A DNA stretch of 64,000 nucleotides. Origin: AWTP1-13 sp963820375. Lineage in GTDB: Bacteria; Pseudomonadota; Alphaproteobacteria; Rhizobiales; Hyphomicrobiaceae. The DNA is taken from positions 1-64,000 of the forward strand of contig CAWFZX010000038.1 of the NCBI GenBank assembly GCA_963820375.1, written 5' to 3'. The notes beneath the pieces are model-generated. The model made no database searches. It saw nothing but the letters and a program-made list of their open reading frames with translations, and was not told the DNA's origin. Positions 54,241 through 63,592 of the stretch are shown in pieces. The first letter of the stretch is position 1, and every line of letters starts with the position of its first letter. A program made the translations under genes and the position numbers.

Positions 54241-54485
54241 ACCGTCGGGAGACCGAGATGCGCGCCGAGGCGGGACAACGCTGTCCCACCTAGCGGGCGG
54301 CGCTCCTGTGTGCGGAAAGACCCCAACCGCATCGCCAGGGGTGACAGCCCCAGCAAGGATGAGCTTGCTGTTCACCCATCAGGTGAGCGGGTCCATCGAT
54401 GATGGGCACCCCCGCGGCGAACACACCCGCGATCGCGCCGTTCTCTTGCTACGTTCCAGCCAGAACGGGCCCAATGATCCGAGCT

Positions 54486-56120
54486 TCAGTCGAACAGTGT
54501 CGCCAGGCGCTTCTTGATGTTGTCGGCGATGTAGAGGGCCAGCGCCTGGATGGTGGATGTCGGGTTAACGCCACCAGCGGTGACCCAAATGCTGCCATCG
54601 ACGATGAACAGATTCTTCACGTCGTGGCAGCGTCCCCACTCGTTCACCACGGAGCGCGTCGGCTCCGTACCCATGCGGGCGGTTCCCAGCAGGTGGCCTG
54701 GACTATTCAGGTTGCTGCGCGAGACGTAGAGGTTGTTCGCCCCGGCCGCCGTCAGGATCTCAGAAGCGCGGGCGATACCGTGCTCCATCATTCGCCGCGT
54801 GTTTTCGCTGATTGTGTAGTCGATCTTCGGCGCAGGAATACCATGGCCGTCCGTCAGGACAGGATCCAATGTGACGCGATTGTGCTCTTCCGGCAGGTCT
54901 TCGCAAGCAACGCCGATGCGCAGGCCATGATAGAGTAGCGTGCGATAGACACGGTGATGGTCCTTGCCCCACGGGAGGCGGCCGGCAGCAGCGCTGACGA
55001 TCGCCTCGTTGCCCGGACCGGTGCCGCGATTGAATTGCAGCGTGTAGCCGCGCACGAAACCGCGCGCCGCGTCGGTCTCATAGAATTGCTTGCTCCAAAT
55101 GACGGTCTGCGGCCCGCGGTCGCCGTCCATCTCCTCCTCGCTATAGCCAAACACCTGTGGCCAGGGGTGCAGCATCAGGTTCTTGCCGACGAGACCCGAT
55201 GAATTGGCCAGGCCGTTAGGATGCCGGGCGGAGGTCGAGTTCAGCAATAGTCTGGGCGTGCCGATGCCGTTGGCCGCGAGGATGATCATTTCGGCCGGCT
55301 GGAACCGTTCCACGCCATTCGGGTCATAGTAGATGACGCCGGATGCCATGCTGTGTTCGTTGGCGGTGATCTCGCGCACGCGGCAGCGGGTGCGCAGCTC
55401 CACACGGGCCCGCAGCGCATGTGGCCAATAGGTGATGTCCACGCTCGCCTTTGCGCCCTGTGCGCAGCCAGGCGTGCAATGGCCAAGGTTGATACATTTC
55501 GCGCGCCCATCATACTCCGTGGTGGCCACGGCAACATCGGACGGCCACCAGTGCCAGCCAAGCTCGTTCAACGCACGCGCGTAACGCGTGCCAGATCTGC
55601 CCAGCGGAATGGGTGGCATATTCGGCTGATGGGGAGGATACGCTGGATCGCCAGCCAGGCCGGCCACGCCCATCATGCGGTCGTTCTCCGCGAAATAGGG
55701 CTCGAGCATCCAGTAGTCGATTGGCCAGTCGTCCGCCACGCCATCCAGCGTTTTCACGCGAAAGTCGGAGGGGTGCATGCGTGGGTAATGCGCCGTGTAG
55801 AGAATCGTGCTTCCCCCAACGCCGTTGAAGTTAGCGACCTTCATCGGCGAGTTGTCGTCGTTTATGGGATAGTCGGTATCCCGCGCGCGACGGTTGGGGC
55901 TGATGTCGAAATCGGCATAACGGCGCGCCTCCCAGTCACGGCCGTTGCTGGGAAAATCGGTAGGTTTGATCCAATCGCCCTGCTCGAGGCACAAGATCTT
56001 CATCCGCGTCTCGGCCAAACTCCAGGCCACCGCAGCGCCGGAGGCACCCGAGCCGATGATGAGGACATCGACGATCTCGTCGGTCGGGCGGACGGCGCTT
56101 GGATTTCCTTCAGTCGCCAT
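54486..56120 (-). CDS. GMC family oxidoreductase (large subunit)
   Basis: A 544-residue FAD enzyme. The FAD-binding motif is DVLIIGSGASGAAVAWSLAE near residue 18; the GMC signature region has GVGGSTILYTAHYPRMHPSD. The C-terminus has SPGHLLGTARMG and VDGSIWVTAGGVNPTSTIQA, which carry the catalytic His and Asn. The form is that of membrane-linked gluconate/sorbitol/fructose dehydrogenase large subunits. The ATG at 56120 has AAGGGACGC before it and lies one base after the stop of the small-subunit gene, so they are coupled. No cytochrome c subunit follows in the window. Confidence 0.92.
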   Translation of the reverse strand: MATEGNPSAVRPTDEIVDVLIIGSGASGAAVAWSLAETRMKILCLEQGDWIKPTDFPSNGRDWEARRYADFDISPNRRARDTDYPINDDNSPMKVANFNGVGGSTILYTAHYPRMHPSDFRVKTLDGVADDWPIDYWMLEPYFAENDRMMGVAGLAGDPAYPPHQPNMPPIPLGRSGTRYARALNELGWHWWPSDVAVATTEYDGRAKCINLGHCTPGCAQGAKASVDITYWPHALRARVELRTRCRVREITANEHSMASGVIYYDPNGVERFQPAEMIILAANGIGTPRLLLNSTSARHPNGLANSSGLVGKNLMLHPWPQVFGYSEEEMDGDRGPQTVIWSKQFYETDAARGFVRGYTLQFNRGTGPGNEAIVSAAAGRLPWGKDHHRVYRTLLYHGLRIGVACEDLPEEHNRVTLDPVLTDGHGIPAPKIDYTISENTRRMMEHGIARASEILTAAGANNLYVSRSNLNSPGHLLGTARMGTEPTRSVVNEWGRCHDVKNLFIVDGSIWVTAGGVNPTSTIQALALYIADNIKKRLATLFD

Positions 56121-56121
56121 A

Positions 56122-56589
56122 TCAGCGTCCCTTGCCGTCGACGTCACGCCACATCCTTGGTCGGGCGCGTACCGTTTCCAGTAGGGACCAGTCTCCCTGT
56201 TCAAGCGCATGGCCTTTGGGGAAAGGCGGCCGTGGCTCGAGGCCCAGCGCAATGAACACCCGGTCGTCCCGGTAATAGCATTGCAGCACCGCACGCCCGA
56301 GCGCCATCAGATCTGGGCCGCCGCGGGCAAGCAGCGCCATCGCCGTCGCCTCTGCCTTGGTCTGATCGAGGTGTGAGAAATCATCTCCTGCCATCTCGCG
56401 CAGCATGGCCATTGCCTTGCGCACGGCATTCATATCTCGGCCAAGGGAGCGGACGATATCCGCAAAGATGACCGCGTCATCCGCACCTGGCACCCGGTAT
56501 TCCGCTGAAGCGGGCACCATGCAGCCAACGAGCCGGCGCAGATCGCGCAATTCTGCCGTCGTCAGTTGGCTCCCCGGATTGTCCAACAT
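56122..56589 (-). CDS. Gluconate 2-dehydrogenase subunit 3-like protein
   Basis: A 155-residue helical protein. It resembles the gamma subunit (subunit 3) of membrane gluconate dehydrogenases: LTTAELRDLRRLVGCMVPAS near the start and the family's ALLARGGPDLMALGRAVLQC, then CYYRDDRVFIALGL near the end. The usual Tat signal is lacking, so export may depend on another route or not occur. The ATG at 56589 follows GAGGCAGAC; a much longer frame upstream looks non-coding. It is translated just before the GMC subunit and probably needed for its assembly. Confidence 0.75.
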   Translation of the reverse strand: MLDNPGSQLTTAELRDLRRLVGCMVPASAEYRVPGADDAVIFADIVRSLGRDMNAVRKAMAMLREMAGDDFSHLDQTKAEATAMALLARGGPDLMALGRAVLQCYYRDDRVFIALGLEPRPPFPKGHALEQGDWSLLETVRARPRMWRDVDGKGR

Positions 56590-57040
56590 GTCTGCCTCGA
56601 TGCAAAAAAAGCGGCGGGCCGTGGGCTTCGCTGCGGCCATGCGGGACAACGGCATCAGGGATGGAGCGCTGAGCAGCTGCGCCACCCCAGCCGAAGGCAG
56701 GCCGCCAGAGATTATACACATCCACTGACGATTGAGCCGGGGGAAGGCCCTCGCTCTGCTCGACATCACCTCGTTCGTTCGCTCCCCTGGCGAGGTTGCC
56801 CCAGTGTACCGGCGAGCTCTCCCACCACAAGTGCGTCGTGTCGACGACAGTTTCCTCCTGAGCGAGGAGGCACGCATTTTGCGAAAAATCGGATCCGGGT
56901 GAGCCTGCCTCTAACGTGGAGGACAACTGTGGCAGCGGCAGCGCAGGCATACCCGCCGTTCGACCCTTAATGGTGGTGCGGCGATCTTTGATCTGAAGGG
57001 CGCTTACAAATTTTGTCGGAGCACCGCTAGGCGGGCGCCA
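56590..57040. other. Intergenic region, no gene seen
   Basis: About 450 bases upstream of the small-subunit gene. Long overlapping frames exist, but have no motifs. Confidence 0.4.
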
Positions 57041-58186
57041 TTACTGGGCCGCGATAGCTGTGGCGTCCTCAAACAACTCCCATCGCTCCGCCTCGAGGCC
57101 GGCAAACGTCTTGCTGAATCTGGCATCGCCGCGATGCGCGGCGGTAATGTTACGGATGAAGATGCGCGTAATTTGCTTGGGATGGCGCCGCAACGCCTGC
57201 GCATACACTTCCGGATCATCCTCGCCGCTGTCGCCGATGAGGATGAAGCGGCGCTCGGGATACCTTTGCAGGATGGCTTCGATTGCAGGAGGCTTGGTCT
57301 CGCGGCCAGGCTTTAGGATGTCGAGGGCAGTACGGTCCTTTAGGCGAGCGTGCTTCAGCGAGATCGATGAGACTGGCAAGCCGGTTGCCCCCAGGAAGGC
57401 CAAGAGCGGCTCCGTCAGATGCCAGGGGCTCGAAGAGACATAGTGGAAGGGCGCCCCGGGGGCGGCGAGCCGTTGATAGGCATCTGCCATCCCCGCCACA
57501 GCCGCGAACGGCTTGTAAAACGTTGCCTCCCACAGGCTCCGGCGGTTGAGCACATGGGTGACCTTCACTGTATCATCAATGTCGGAAATGACCGACAAGC
57601 CCGTCGGTCCGATGAGGTGAGCATCGGCCTCAATCTTGCGCGAGTCGGCCGGCGGTAACACGGCACGAATGGTGAGACGCGCGCCCTCGGGTGTGTGCGC
57701 CGATACTGGTATGCGGACTTGCGAATGGCTATGGCCATTGGCGGAGGTCGGCGGCAAGGCGGCGCGAACTCCGGCCACCTCAACGACGACGGTTCGGTCG
57801 CGCTTGTTGTCGGCAAGCAGCAGGTTGACCCTGGGATCAAAAAAGACGGCGTTCGCCGGCGTCAAGTCCAGACCATGGCGACGTTTTAGCAGTTCTGCGA
57901 TTGCCTTGCGGCGAACCTGGCTATGCTGAGGCAGGTAGACCCAGACGTGGAGCGGCACAACCCATTGGCGACCATCCTCGCTTTGGTGCGCGGCAGCGGG
58001 AAACAGAACCACCGCTTCGTCGGCCTTGAGCGTCGAAACTTCAGCAGCCGCCACTGAAAAGCCTCCAAAAAAGAAAACCAGCAGGCAAACCGCGCCCCCT
58101 CGGCAAAGAACACCGGTCCAACACCCGCGCCGCCGGCCGGCCCATGATATGTCCGCTAGGTGCAGGCGAGTCTGAGACCCTGTCAT
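57041..58186 (-). CDS. App1-type (DUF2183) phosphatidate phosphatase-like protein
   Basis: A 381-residue protein with an N-terminal signal or anchor (CLLVFFFGGFSVAAAE). A substrate-recognition region precedes a HAD-like phosphatase domain with D-x-D-x-T in SVISDIDDTVKVTHVLN, FHYVSSSPWHL, LKHARLKDR and GDSGEDDPEVYA. This is the order found in yeast App1 and bacterial DUF2183 proteins, which release phosphate from phosphatidic acid or diacylglycerol pyrophosphate. A strong GGGAGGTT site fixes the ATG at 58186. It probably acts at the periplasmic face of the membrane. Confidence 0.88.
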   Translation of the reverse strand: MTGSQTRLHLADISWAGRRRGCWTGVLCRGGAVCLLVFFFGGFSVAAAEVSTLKADEAVVLFPAAAHQSEDGRQWVVPLHVWVYLPQHSQVRRKAIAELLKRRHGLDLTPANAVFFDPRVNLLLADNKRDRTVVVEVAGVRAALPPTSANGHSHSQVRIPVSAHTPEGARLTIRAVLPPADSRKIEADAHLIGPTGLSVISDIDDTVKVTHVLNRRSLWEATFYKPFAAVAGMADAYQRLAAPGAPFHYVSSSPWHLTEPLLAFLGATGLPVSSISLKHARLKDRTALDILKPGRETKPPAIEAILQRYPERRFILIGDSGEDDPEVYAQALRRHPKQITRIFIRNITAAHRGDARFSKTFAGLEAERWELFEDATAIAAQ

Positions 58187-58903
58187 AGAACCTCCCGACA
58201 ATTTCCTGAACACACGCGGCTTGACCAGGAGCGGCAACAGGCTCTGACCTCGCCCTTGGTGTGGCACCGGGGTCTGAGCACGTGCCGGCTGGCCCGACCT
58301 CAAGGATCGGCTCGATGCGGGCAGTTGCTTGCGCCTCCGTCAGGGTTCGCGTCCTACACTACCACGTTCAGGTGACCGCGTTCACGATCAGGCCTGGTGT
58401 GGCGGCGCGACAGGCTCGTGTCTCGGAGGGGAATTTGCCACGACACAGACGACCTCGGCTCGGAGGGGCGAGACCACGTCAGGGTCAGGTGGTTCAGCCG
58501 ATCCAGCCCGCCAGCCACCAAGGTCCCGAGGCGGTGAAGCGGCAAGGCCGTGCGATCTCTTGCGGTTGCTCTTGGCGCCGTTCGCGTTCAGGCTCGCATG
58601 TTGGGTGCCGGGCTTTGGATGAGACAAGACCTGCAAACCCGCGTGCGCTAAGGCCTGGCCCAACGTGCACACACAACGCGACCGAGGCAACATCGATGGG
58701 TGGCCGCAACCGAGGTGGCGGGCGCCGCGTCTGACTGGGGCCGTCGGGAACTATGGAAGGGCAGGGGGTGTGGGGGTCGCAGGCAAAGCGGCCCCCGGCT
58801 GACGCAAGCAAAGTTGCGGCTTTTCAGAAGCTTAAGGCCCGCTCCGCCCGGCCACGGTCCGCGCTCGCGCCCACGAGAATGAAACGAGATGCCTCGCCCC
58901 TGC
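58187..58903. other. GC-rich region without a recognisable gene
   Basis: About 720 bases between the App1-type gene and a small exported gene on the same strand. Frames are Arg/Gly-rich and lack motifs. Confidence 0.4.
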
Positions 58904-59242
58904 TCAATAGCGCCAGTGGCGATGGCGAGGGTGCCATCCCTGCCTCACGGCAAAGAAGGGGCGCCGGGGATACCAATGATATCCATCCTCGTAGGCAGAA
59001 CCGCCGTAGGTCCTTGGCGCATAATAATAATAGGTCGGCGCATAGGCGTGCAGCGGGTAGCTTGGCTCCTCGTAGTAATAATTGCGCTCAATGATGCGCT
59101 CGCGCACGATCGCGGTGGCTGGGCGCTCAATCACAACATCGCGTTGGCCATAGAGCGGCCCGTCCAGGTCTGCCGCAACTGCGGGTGTCAACGGGCCGCT
59201 GAGCGCAGCAAGCGGTAGAAAAAACAACGCAAACCGACGCAT
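58904..59242 (-). CDS. Small exported Tyr-rich protein
   Basis: A 112-residue protein with a signal peptide (LFFLPLAALSGPL, ending AVAA) and a mature part rich in Tyr, Pro and Arg (VVIERPATAIVRERIIERNY, YYEEPSYPLHAYAPTYYYYA), ending in an Arg/His/Trp-rich segment. Alphaproteobacterial outer-surface proteins of this composition are common but uncharacterised. AAGGAGCCACCCC precedes the ATG. Confidence 0.75.
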   Translation of the reverse strand: MRRFALFFLPLAALSGPLTPAVAADLDGPLYGQRDVVIERPATAIVRERIIERNYYYEEPSYPLHAYAPTYYYYAPRTYGGSAYEDGYHWYPRRPFFAVRQGWHPRHRHWRY

Positions 59243-59423
59243 GGGGTGGCTCCTTAGGATAACCGTCCTCGGCTCCTAAACCCTCAAGCAGCACAATTGG
59301 TTGCGCATCCGCGTGGGAGTTCGCGATTGGCACCTTGGCTCAGCGGCGACGCCCGACGGCAAGCGCCAGACCTTGGAAATGCCCAGATCATTTGCCATCT
59401 CTAAGGCAGAACGGAGCGCTTCG

Positions 59424-59648
59424 ATGAAAGCCTTTTTTGCACTCTCAACAGCCGCGCTACTGATTGGCCTTTCCCAAACCGCGCTGGCCGAGGGCCGATC
59501 CAATGATCGGGAAAAGCGGAGCGTGTGCAGTCGCGGCGACAGCTGCGGAACCCTGTCGCAGGCCGATCGTGAGAACCTGTCTCGCGCCATGAGCCGGAAC
59601 GTCCTGCAAAGCATCGATGATCGGCTGCGCCGGCAGCGCTCGAACTAG
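59424..59648 (+). CDS. Small exported protein with conserved C-terminal motif
   Basis: A 74-residue protein with a signal peptide (FFALSTAALLIGLSQTALA). The mature part has two Cys (SVCSRGDSCG) and ends RNVLQSIDDRLRRQRSN. Almost the same end, RNLLESIDDKLRRQ, closes the lipoprotein encoded 170 bases downstream. The ATG at 59424 is preferred to 59301 because the signal peptide follows it. The shared tail may be a docking or dimerisation helix. Confidence 0.68.
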   Translation: MKAFFALSTAALLIGLSQTALAEGRSNDREKRSVCSRGDSCGTLSQADRENLSRAMSRNVLQSIDDRLRRQRSN

Positions 59649-59817
59649 CGAACTCTAGCGACCACGTTACCGCCTGCAGCGTCCCGCCTGCTCGGGCCGC
59701 TCAGCGTTGTGCAAAAACCACAGCACGCGTCCGCTCGGCGCGGGCGCGGGTCATCGCGCTTGTGAGGCAGGCGCCCAGCCTGCACAGTGCCTTCTTTGGT
59801 GCTGCGTAGGGGCCAGT

Positions 59818-60621
59818 ATGCGTAGCTTTCGCGCGCGAGCGGGGTGCGTAGCGTTGTCTGTGCTCGCCGGGTGCGCCACGGTTCCTTCCTATCGTGACGA
59901 TGCCGTCAGTACTGCCGAGATCGCACGCCACATCAAATGCGAGCTGCGTGAGGCCGCGTGGTCGAACCCGTCCAACGCCTGGCTGCAACCGTGGAATGCA
60001 GCGCTCGTCCTCAGCCTTGAAGTGTTCCACAACGGCGAACTGGGGGCGGACTCGGCCGTGGTCTTCCCTGTCCAGAGCGGGGCCTTTGTTCCCAACCTGA
60101 CCGCAGGATTTAGTGGACAGGCAACCCGCACCGAGCGGATCAGCTTTAATGAAAGCTTGCTTGCGCTTCACCGCGATCCCAACCTCGGCTGCAAGGGGCG
60201 GGAGACGGGACACTACGGTCGTCTTGGGGGCCAACTCGGGATCGCGGATCTGTTCGAGCGTGCCGGGCGCACGCGCAAGGTGGCCAACCTAACGGGTCTG
60301 ACGCAGCTAGATTACAACCTTGATTTTATCATCAAGAGCAATGCTGGTCTGGAACCCAGGTTTAGCCTGGTGCCAATCGGTAACAGCAGAAGCGTGGGCG
60401 GCGGCATCAAGTTGACCGGCTCAAACAGCGATACCCAAACGCTGAAGCTTACTCTCGTGCCACCCGCGCAAGCCCCGACGGCGCGTGGAATTGGGACCAG
60501 CGCACGTGGCGCCGGCCCGCCGATCGCGCCCGCGGATGAGGATCGCCTGGAGCGCAGCAAGAGCCGCAATCTCTTGGAAAGCATCGACGACAAGCTGCGG
60601 CGGCAGAACCTTGGAAATTGA
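59818..60621 (+). CDS. Lipoprotein with motif shared with its neighbour
   Basis: A 267-residue lipoprotein: the signal ends LSVLAGC, a clear lipobox, so the Cys at about 19 is lipidated. The body (REAAWSNPSNAWLQPWNAAL to a Ser/Asn-rich middle) resembles no family I can name. The last 18 residues (RNLLESIDDKLRRQNLGN) repeat the C-terminal motif of the small exported protein upstream. The ATG at 59818 follows TAGGGGCC. It is likely anchored in the outer membrane and may partner the upstream protein. Confidence 0.75.
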   Translation: MRSFRARAGCVALSVLAGCATVPSYRDDAVSTAEIARHIKCELREAAWSNPSNAWLQPWNAALVLSLEVFHNGELGADSAVVFPVQSGAFVPNLTAGFSGQATRTERISFNESLLALHRDPNLGCKGRETGHYGRLGGQLGIADLFERAGRTRKVANLTGLTQLDYNLDFIIKSNAGLEPRFSLVPIGNSRSVGGGIKLTGSNSDTQTLKLTLVPPAQAPTARGIGTSARGAGPPIAPADEDRLERSKSRNLLESIDDKLRRQNLGN

Positions 60622-60815
60622 GAGCCCCTGGGGTGCGAAGGCCAGGCCCCCAGCCGCCGCCGCTCCTGGCGGCCGGCGCCCGCTTTGCCGCGCCAGCGGC
60701 GAAACCCTTCATTGCGACGAAGGCGCCGGTTGCGTCACCGGTGGCACTGCGGTAACACCCGCAAGAGAGCTTTTGCGCTGCGTCACGGCATAGCCGTAAG
60801 CGGAGCCAGGACGCG

Positions 60816-61181
60816 ATGAACCAACTGCTACTGGATTACCTGCCGCTCGCCGTCTTTCTCGGGGTGTCGCTGGTCATTGGCGCGGCGCTGATGGTGGCGC
60901 CCTTCCTGGTGGCGGTACGTCATCCCGATCCCGAGAAGGTGTCGGCTTACGAATGCGGTTTCAACGCTTTTGACGACGCGCGCATGAAATTCGATGTGCG
61001 CTTCTATCTGGTCTCCATCCTCTTCATTATCTTCGACCTGGAGGTCGCCTTCTTGTTCCCCTGGGCGGTTGCCTTCAAGCAGGTCGGAGTCTTCGGCTTT
61101 TGGTCGATGATGGTGTTCCTGGGCGTCTTGACCATCGGCTTTATCTACGAGTGGCGCAAAGGTGCGCTGGAGTGGGATTGA
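60816..61181 (+). CDS. nuoA: NADH-quinone oxidoreductase subunit A
   Basis: A 121-residue membrane subunit of complex I (ND3 homologue) with three helices: LAVFLGVSLVIGAALMVAPF, YLVSILFIIFDLEVAFLFPW and WSMMVFLGVLTIGFIYEW. The conserved YECGFNAFDDARMKFDVRFY loop joins helices 1 and 2 and contains the Cys used in the active/deactive transition. Its TGA overlaps the nuoB start by one base. Confidence 0.97.
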   Translation: MNQLLLDYLPLAVFLGVSLVIGAALMVAPFLVAVRHPDPEKVSAYECGFNAFDDARMKFDVRFYLVSILFIIFDLEVAFLFPWAVAFKQVGVFGFWSMMVFLGVLTIGFIYEWRKGALEWD

Positions 61182-61732
61182 TGGCGATCCAGACCGCCAA
61201 GCCGTTCGAACATGGCCCCACCGGCTTGGTGGCGCCGGTCGCGGCGTCCTTTGGTGACGTCTCCGCACAACTCGCCGACAAGGGTTTCCTGGTCACCACC
61301 ACGGACGACCTCATCAACTGGGCGCGCACGGGCTCGTTGATGTGGATGACCTTTGGGCTTGCCTGCTGCGCCGTCGAAATGATGCAGGCGTCGATGCCGC
61401 GATGGGATCTTGAACGTTTCGGCTTTGCGCCCCGCGCTTCACCGCGCCAATCCGACGTCATGATCGTGGCTGGCACGCTCTGCAACAAGATGGCACCCGC
61501 GTTGCGCAAGGTCTATGACCAGATGCCCGAGCCGCGCTACGTCATTTCGATGGGAAGCTGCGCCAACGGCGGCGGCTACTACCACTACTCCTATTCCGTG
61601 GTTCGGGGCTGCGACCGTATCGTGCCCGTTGATGTATATGTGCCCGGCTGCCCGCCGACGGCGGAGGCGCTGGTCTACGGCGTGCTGTTGTTGCAACGCA
61701 AGATCCGGCGCACTGGAACGATCGAACGCTAG
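61181..61732 (+). CDS. nuoB: NADH-quinone oxidoreductase subunit B
   Basis: A 183-residue peripheral-arm subunit that carries the N2 iron-sulfur cluster next to the quinone site. Ligands are seen: tandem Cys in GLACCAVEMM (62 and 63), Cys in GSCANGGG and Cys in VPGCPPTAEAL. The start overlaps the nuoA stop (TGATG), so translation is coupled. The N-terminus (MAIQTAKPF...) matches alphaproteobacterial NuoB. Confidence 0.98.
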   Translation: MAIQTAKPFEHGPTGLVAPVAASFGDVSAQLADKGFLVTTTDDLINWARTGSLMWMTFGLACCAVEMMQASMPRWDLERFGFAPRASPRQSDVMIVAGTLCNKMAPALRKVYDQMPEPRYVISMGSCANGGGYYHYSYSVVRGCDRIVPVDVYVPGCPPTAEALVYGVLLLQRKIRRTGTIER

Positions 61733-61766
61733 CCGGGCCCGGCCGAACTGAGACAAGCAGCTTATT

Positions 61767-62360
61767 ATGCTCGAGGAACTTGCCCAGCACGTTGAGGCTC
61801 TTCTGGGTCCCGACTGCATCAGCCGGCGGCTTGCGCTCGGCGAGCTCAGCATCGTCGTGCCAGCCCAGTCGGTCGTTTCCGTGCTGCGCACCTTGCGCGA
61901 CGACCCGCAGTGCCAATTCGAGCAGCTGATCGACATTTGCGGCGTAGACTACCCGGAACGGGAGCAGCGCTTCGATGTGGTCTACCACCTGCTCTCGCCG
62001 CGGCAAAATCTGCGCCTTCGCGTGAAATGCGCCGTCGACGATGCGACGCCGGTGCCCAGTGTGGTCGAGTTGTTTGCCTGCGCCAACTGGTACGAGCGTG
62101 AGGCCTACGACATGTACGGCATCCTGTTCTCCGGCCATCCCGACCTGCGCCGCATTCTGACCGACTACGGCTTCCAGGGTTACCCGCTGCGCAAGGATTT
62201 CCCGCTGACCGGCTACGTCGAGGTACGCTATGACGATGCGCAAAAGCGCGTGGTTTACGAGCCTGTCCGGCTGCCGCAGGAGTTCCGCTCCTTCGATTTT
62301 CTGAGCCCTTGGGAGGGAACGCAATACATGCTTCCGGGCGATGAAAAGGCAAAGCCGTAG
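61767..62360 (+). CDS. nuoC: NADH-quinone oxidoreductase subunit C
   Basis: A 197-residue 30-kDa-type subunit of the peripheral arm. Family signature: YEREAYDMYGILFSGHPDLR, then DYGFQGYPLRKDFPLTGYVE. It is a separate gene, not fused to nuoD as in enterobacteria. It lies 34 bases after nuoB and 2 bases before nuoD. Confidence 0.97.
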   Translation: MLEELAQHVEALLGPDCISRRLALGELSIVVPAQSVVSVLRTLRDDPQCQFEQLIDICGVDYPEREQRFDVVYHLLSPRQNLRLRVKCAVDDATPVPSVVELFACANWYEREAYDMYGILFSGHPDLRRILTDYGFQGYPLRKDFPLTGYVEVRYDDAQKRVVYEPVRLPQEFRSFDFLSPWEGTQYMLPGDEKAKP

Positions 62361-62362
62361 CA

Positions 62363-63553
62363 ATGCCAGAGACCGACATCCGCCAGTTCAACATCAACTT
62401 CGGTCCGCAGCATCCGGCCGCCCACGGCGTGCTGCGCCTCGTGCTCGAACTCGACGGTGAAGTGGTAACCCGGGTCGACCCGCACATCGGCCTCCTACAC
62501 CGCGGCACCGAAAAGCTCATCGAGCACAAAACCTACCTGCAGGCGATCGGCTATTTTGACCGCCTCGACTATGTGGCGCCGATGAACCAGGAGCACGCTT
62601 TTTGCCTCGCCGGCGAAAAACTGCTCGAGATCACGGTGCCGAAGCGGGCGCAGCTCATCCGCGTGCTCTATTCCGAAATCGGCCGGCTGTTGTCGCATCT
62701 GCTCAACGTCACGACGCAGGCCATGGACGTCGGTGCCCTTACCCCGCCGCTGTGGGGCTTCGAAGAGCGCGAGAAACTGATGGTGTTTTATGAGCGCGCC
62801 TCGGGCAGCCGCATGCACGCCAAGTACTTCCGCTTTGGCGGCGTGCATCAGGACCTGCCGCCGCAGCTGATCGACGACATCGCCAAATTCTGCACAACAC
62901 ATCCCAAGGTGCTGGACGATATCGAAGATTTGCTCACCGACAACCGCATCTTCAAACAGCGCAATGTCGACATCGGCGTCGTGGCACTGGAAGACTGCCT
63001 ACGGTGGGGCTTTTCGGGCGTCATGCTGCGCGGCTCCGGTGCCACTTGGGACCTGCGCAAGGCGCAGCCCTACGAGTGCTATTCCGAACTCGATTTCGAC
63101 ATTCCGATCGGCAAGAACGGTGACAATTACGATCGCTATTGCATCCGCGTTGAGGAGATGCGCCAAGCCGTCCGCATCATGCAGCAGTGTTGCGAGAAGC
63201 TGATGTCTGCGGAGGGGGCCGGCCCGCATGTGATCGACGACAAGAAGGTGATCCCGCCCAAGCGAAGCGAGATGAAACGCTCCATGGAAGCGTTGATCCA
63301 TCACTTCAAACTTTATACCGAGGGCTTCCACGTTCCGGCCGGCGAAGTCTACGCGGCCGTGGAAGCGCCCAAGGGCGAGTTCGGCGTTTATCTGGTGTCG
63401 GACGGCAGCAACCGACCTTACCGCTGCAAAATCCGTGCTCCTGGCTTCCCGCATCTGCAGGCGATGGACTTTTTGAATCGCGGCCACATGCTGGCGGATG
63501 TGTCAGCCATCCTCGGCTCGCTCGACGTCGTTTTCGGCGAGATCGACAGATGA
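62363..63553 (+). CDS. nuoD: NADH-quinone oxidoreductase subunit D
   Basis: A 396-residue 49-kDa-type subunit that forms the quinone pocket with NuoB. Signatures: FNINFGPQHPAAHGVLRL at the start and HIGLLHRGTEKLIEHKTYLQ, with the quinone-site His and Tyr in the expected places. The end (ADVSAILGSLDVVFGEIDR) matches the family. Instead of nuoE, an unrelated small membrane-protein gene follows. Confidence 0.98.
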   Translation: MPETDIRQFNINFGPQHPAAHGVLRLVLELDGEVVTRVDPHIGLLHRGTEKLIEHKTYLQAIGYFDRLDYVAPMNQEHAFCLAGEKLLEITVPKRAQLIRVLYSEIGRLLSHLLNVTTQAMDVGALTPPLWGFEEREKLMVFYERASGSRMHAKYFRFGGVHQDLPPQLIDDIAKFCTTHPKVLDDIEDLLTDNRIFKQRNVDIGVVALEDCLRWGFSGVMLRGSGATWDLRKAQPYECYSELDFDIPIGKNGDNYDRYCIRVEEMRQAVRIMQQCCEKLMSAEGAGPHVIDDKKVIPPKRSEMKRSMEALIHHFKLYTEGFHVPAGEVYAAVEAPKGEFGVYLVSDGSNRPYRCKIRAPGFPHLQAMDFLNRGHMLADVSAILGSLDVVFGEIDR

Positions 63554-63592
63554 GGCGGCGCCGGCGTGGAAGTTAGCTTCACCTGAGCTGCC

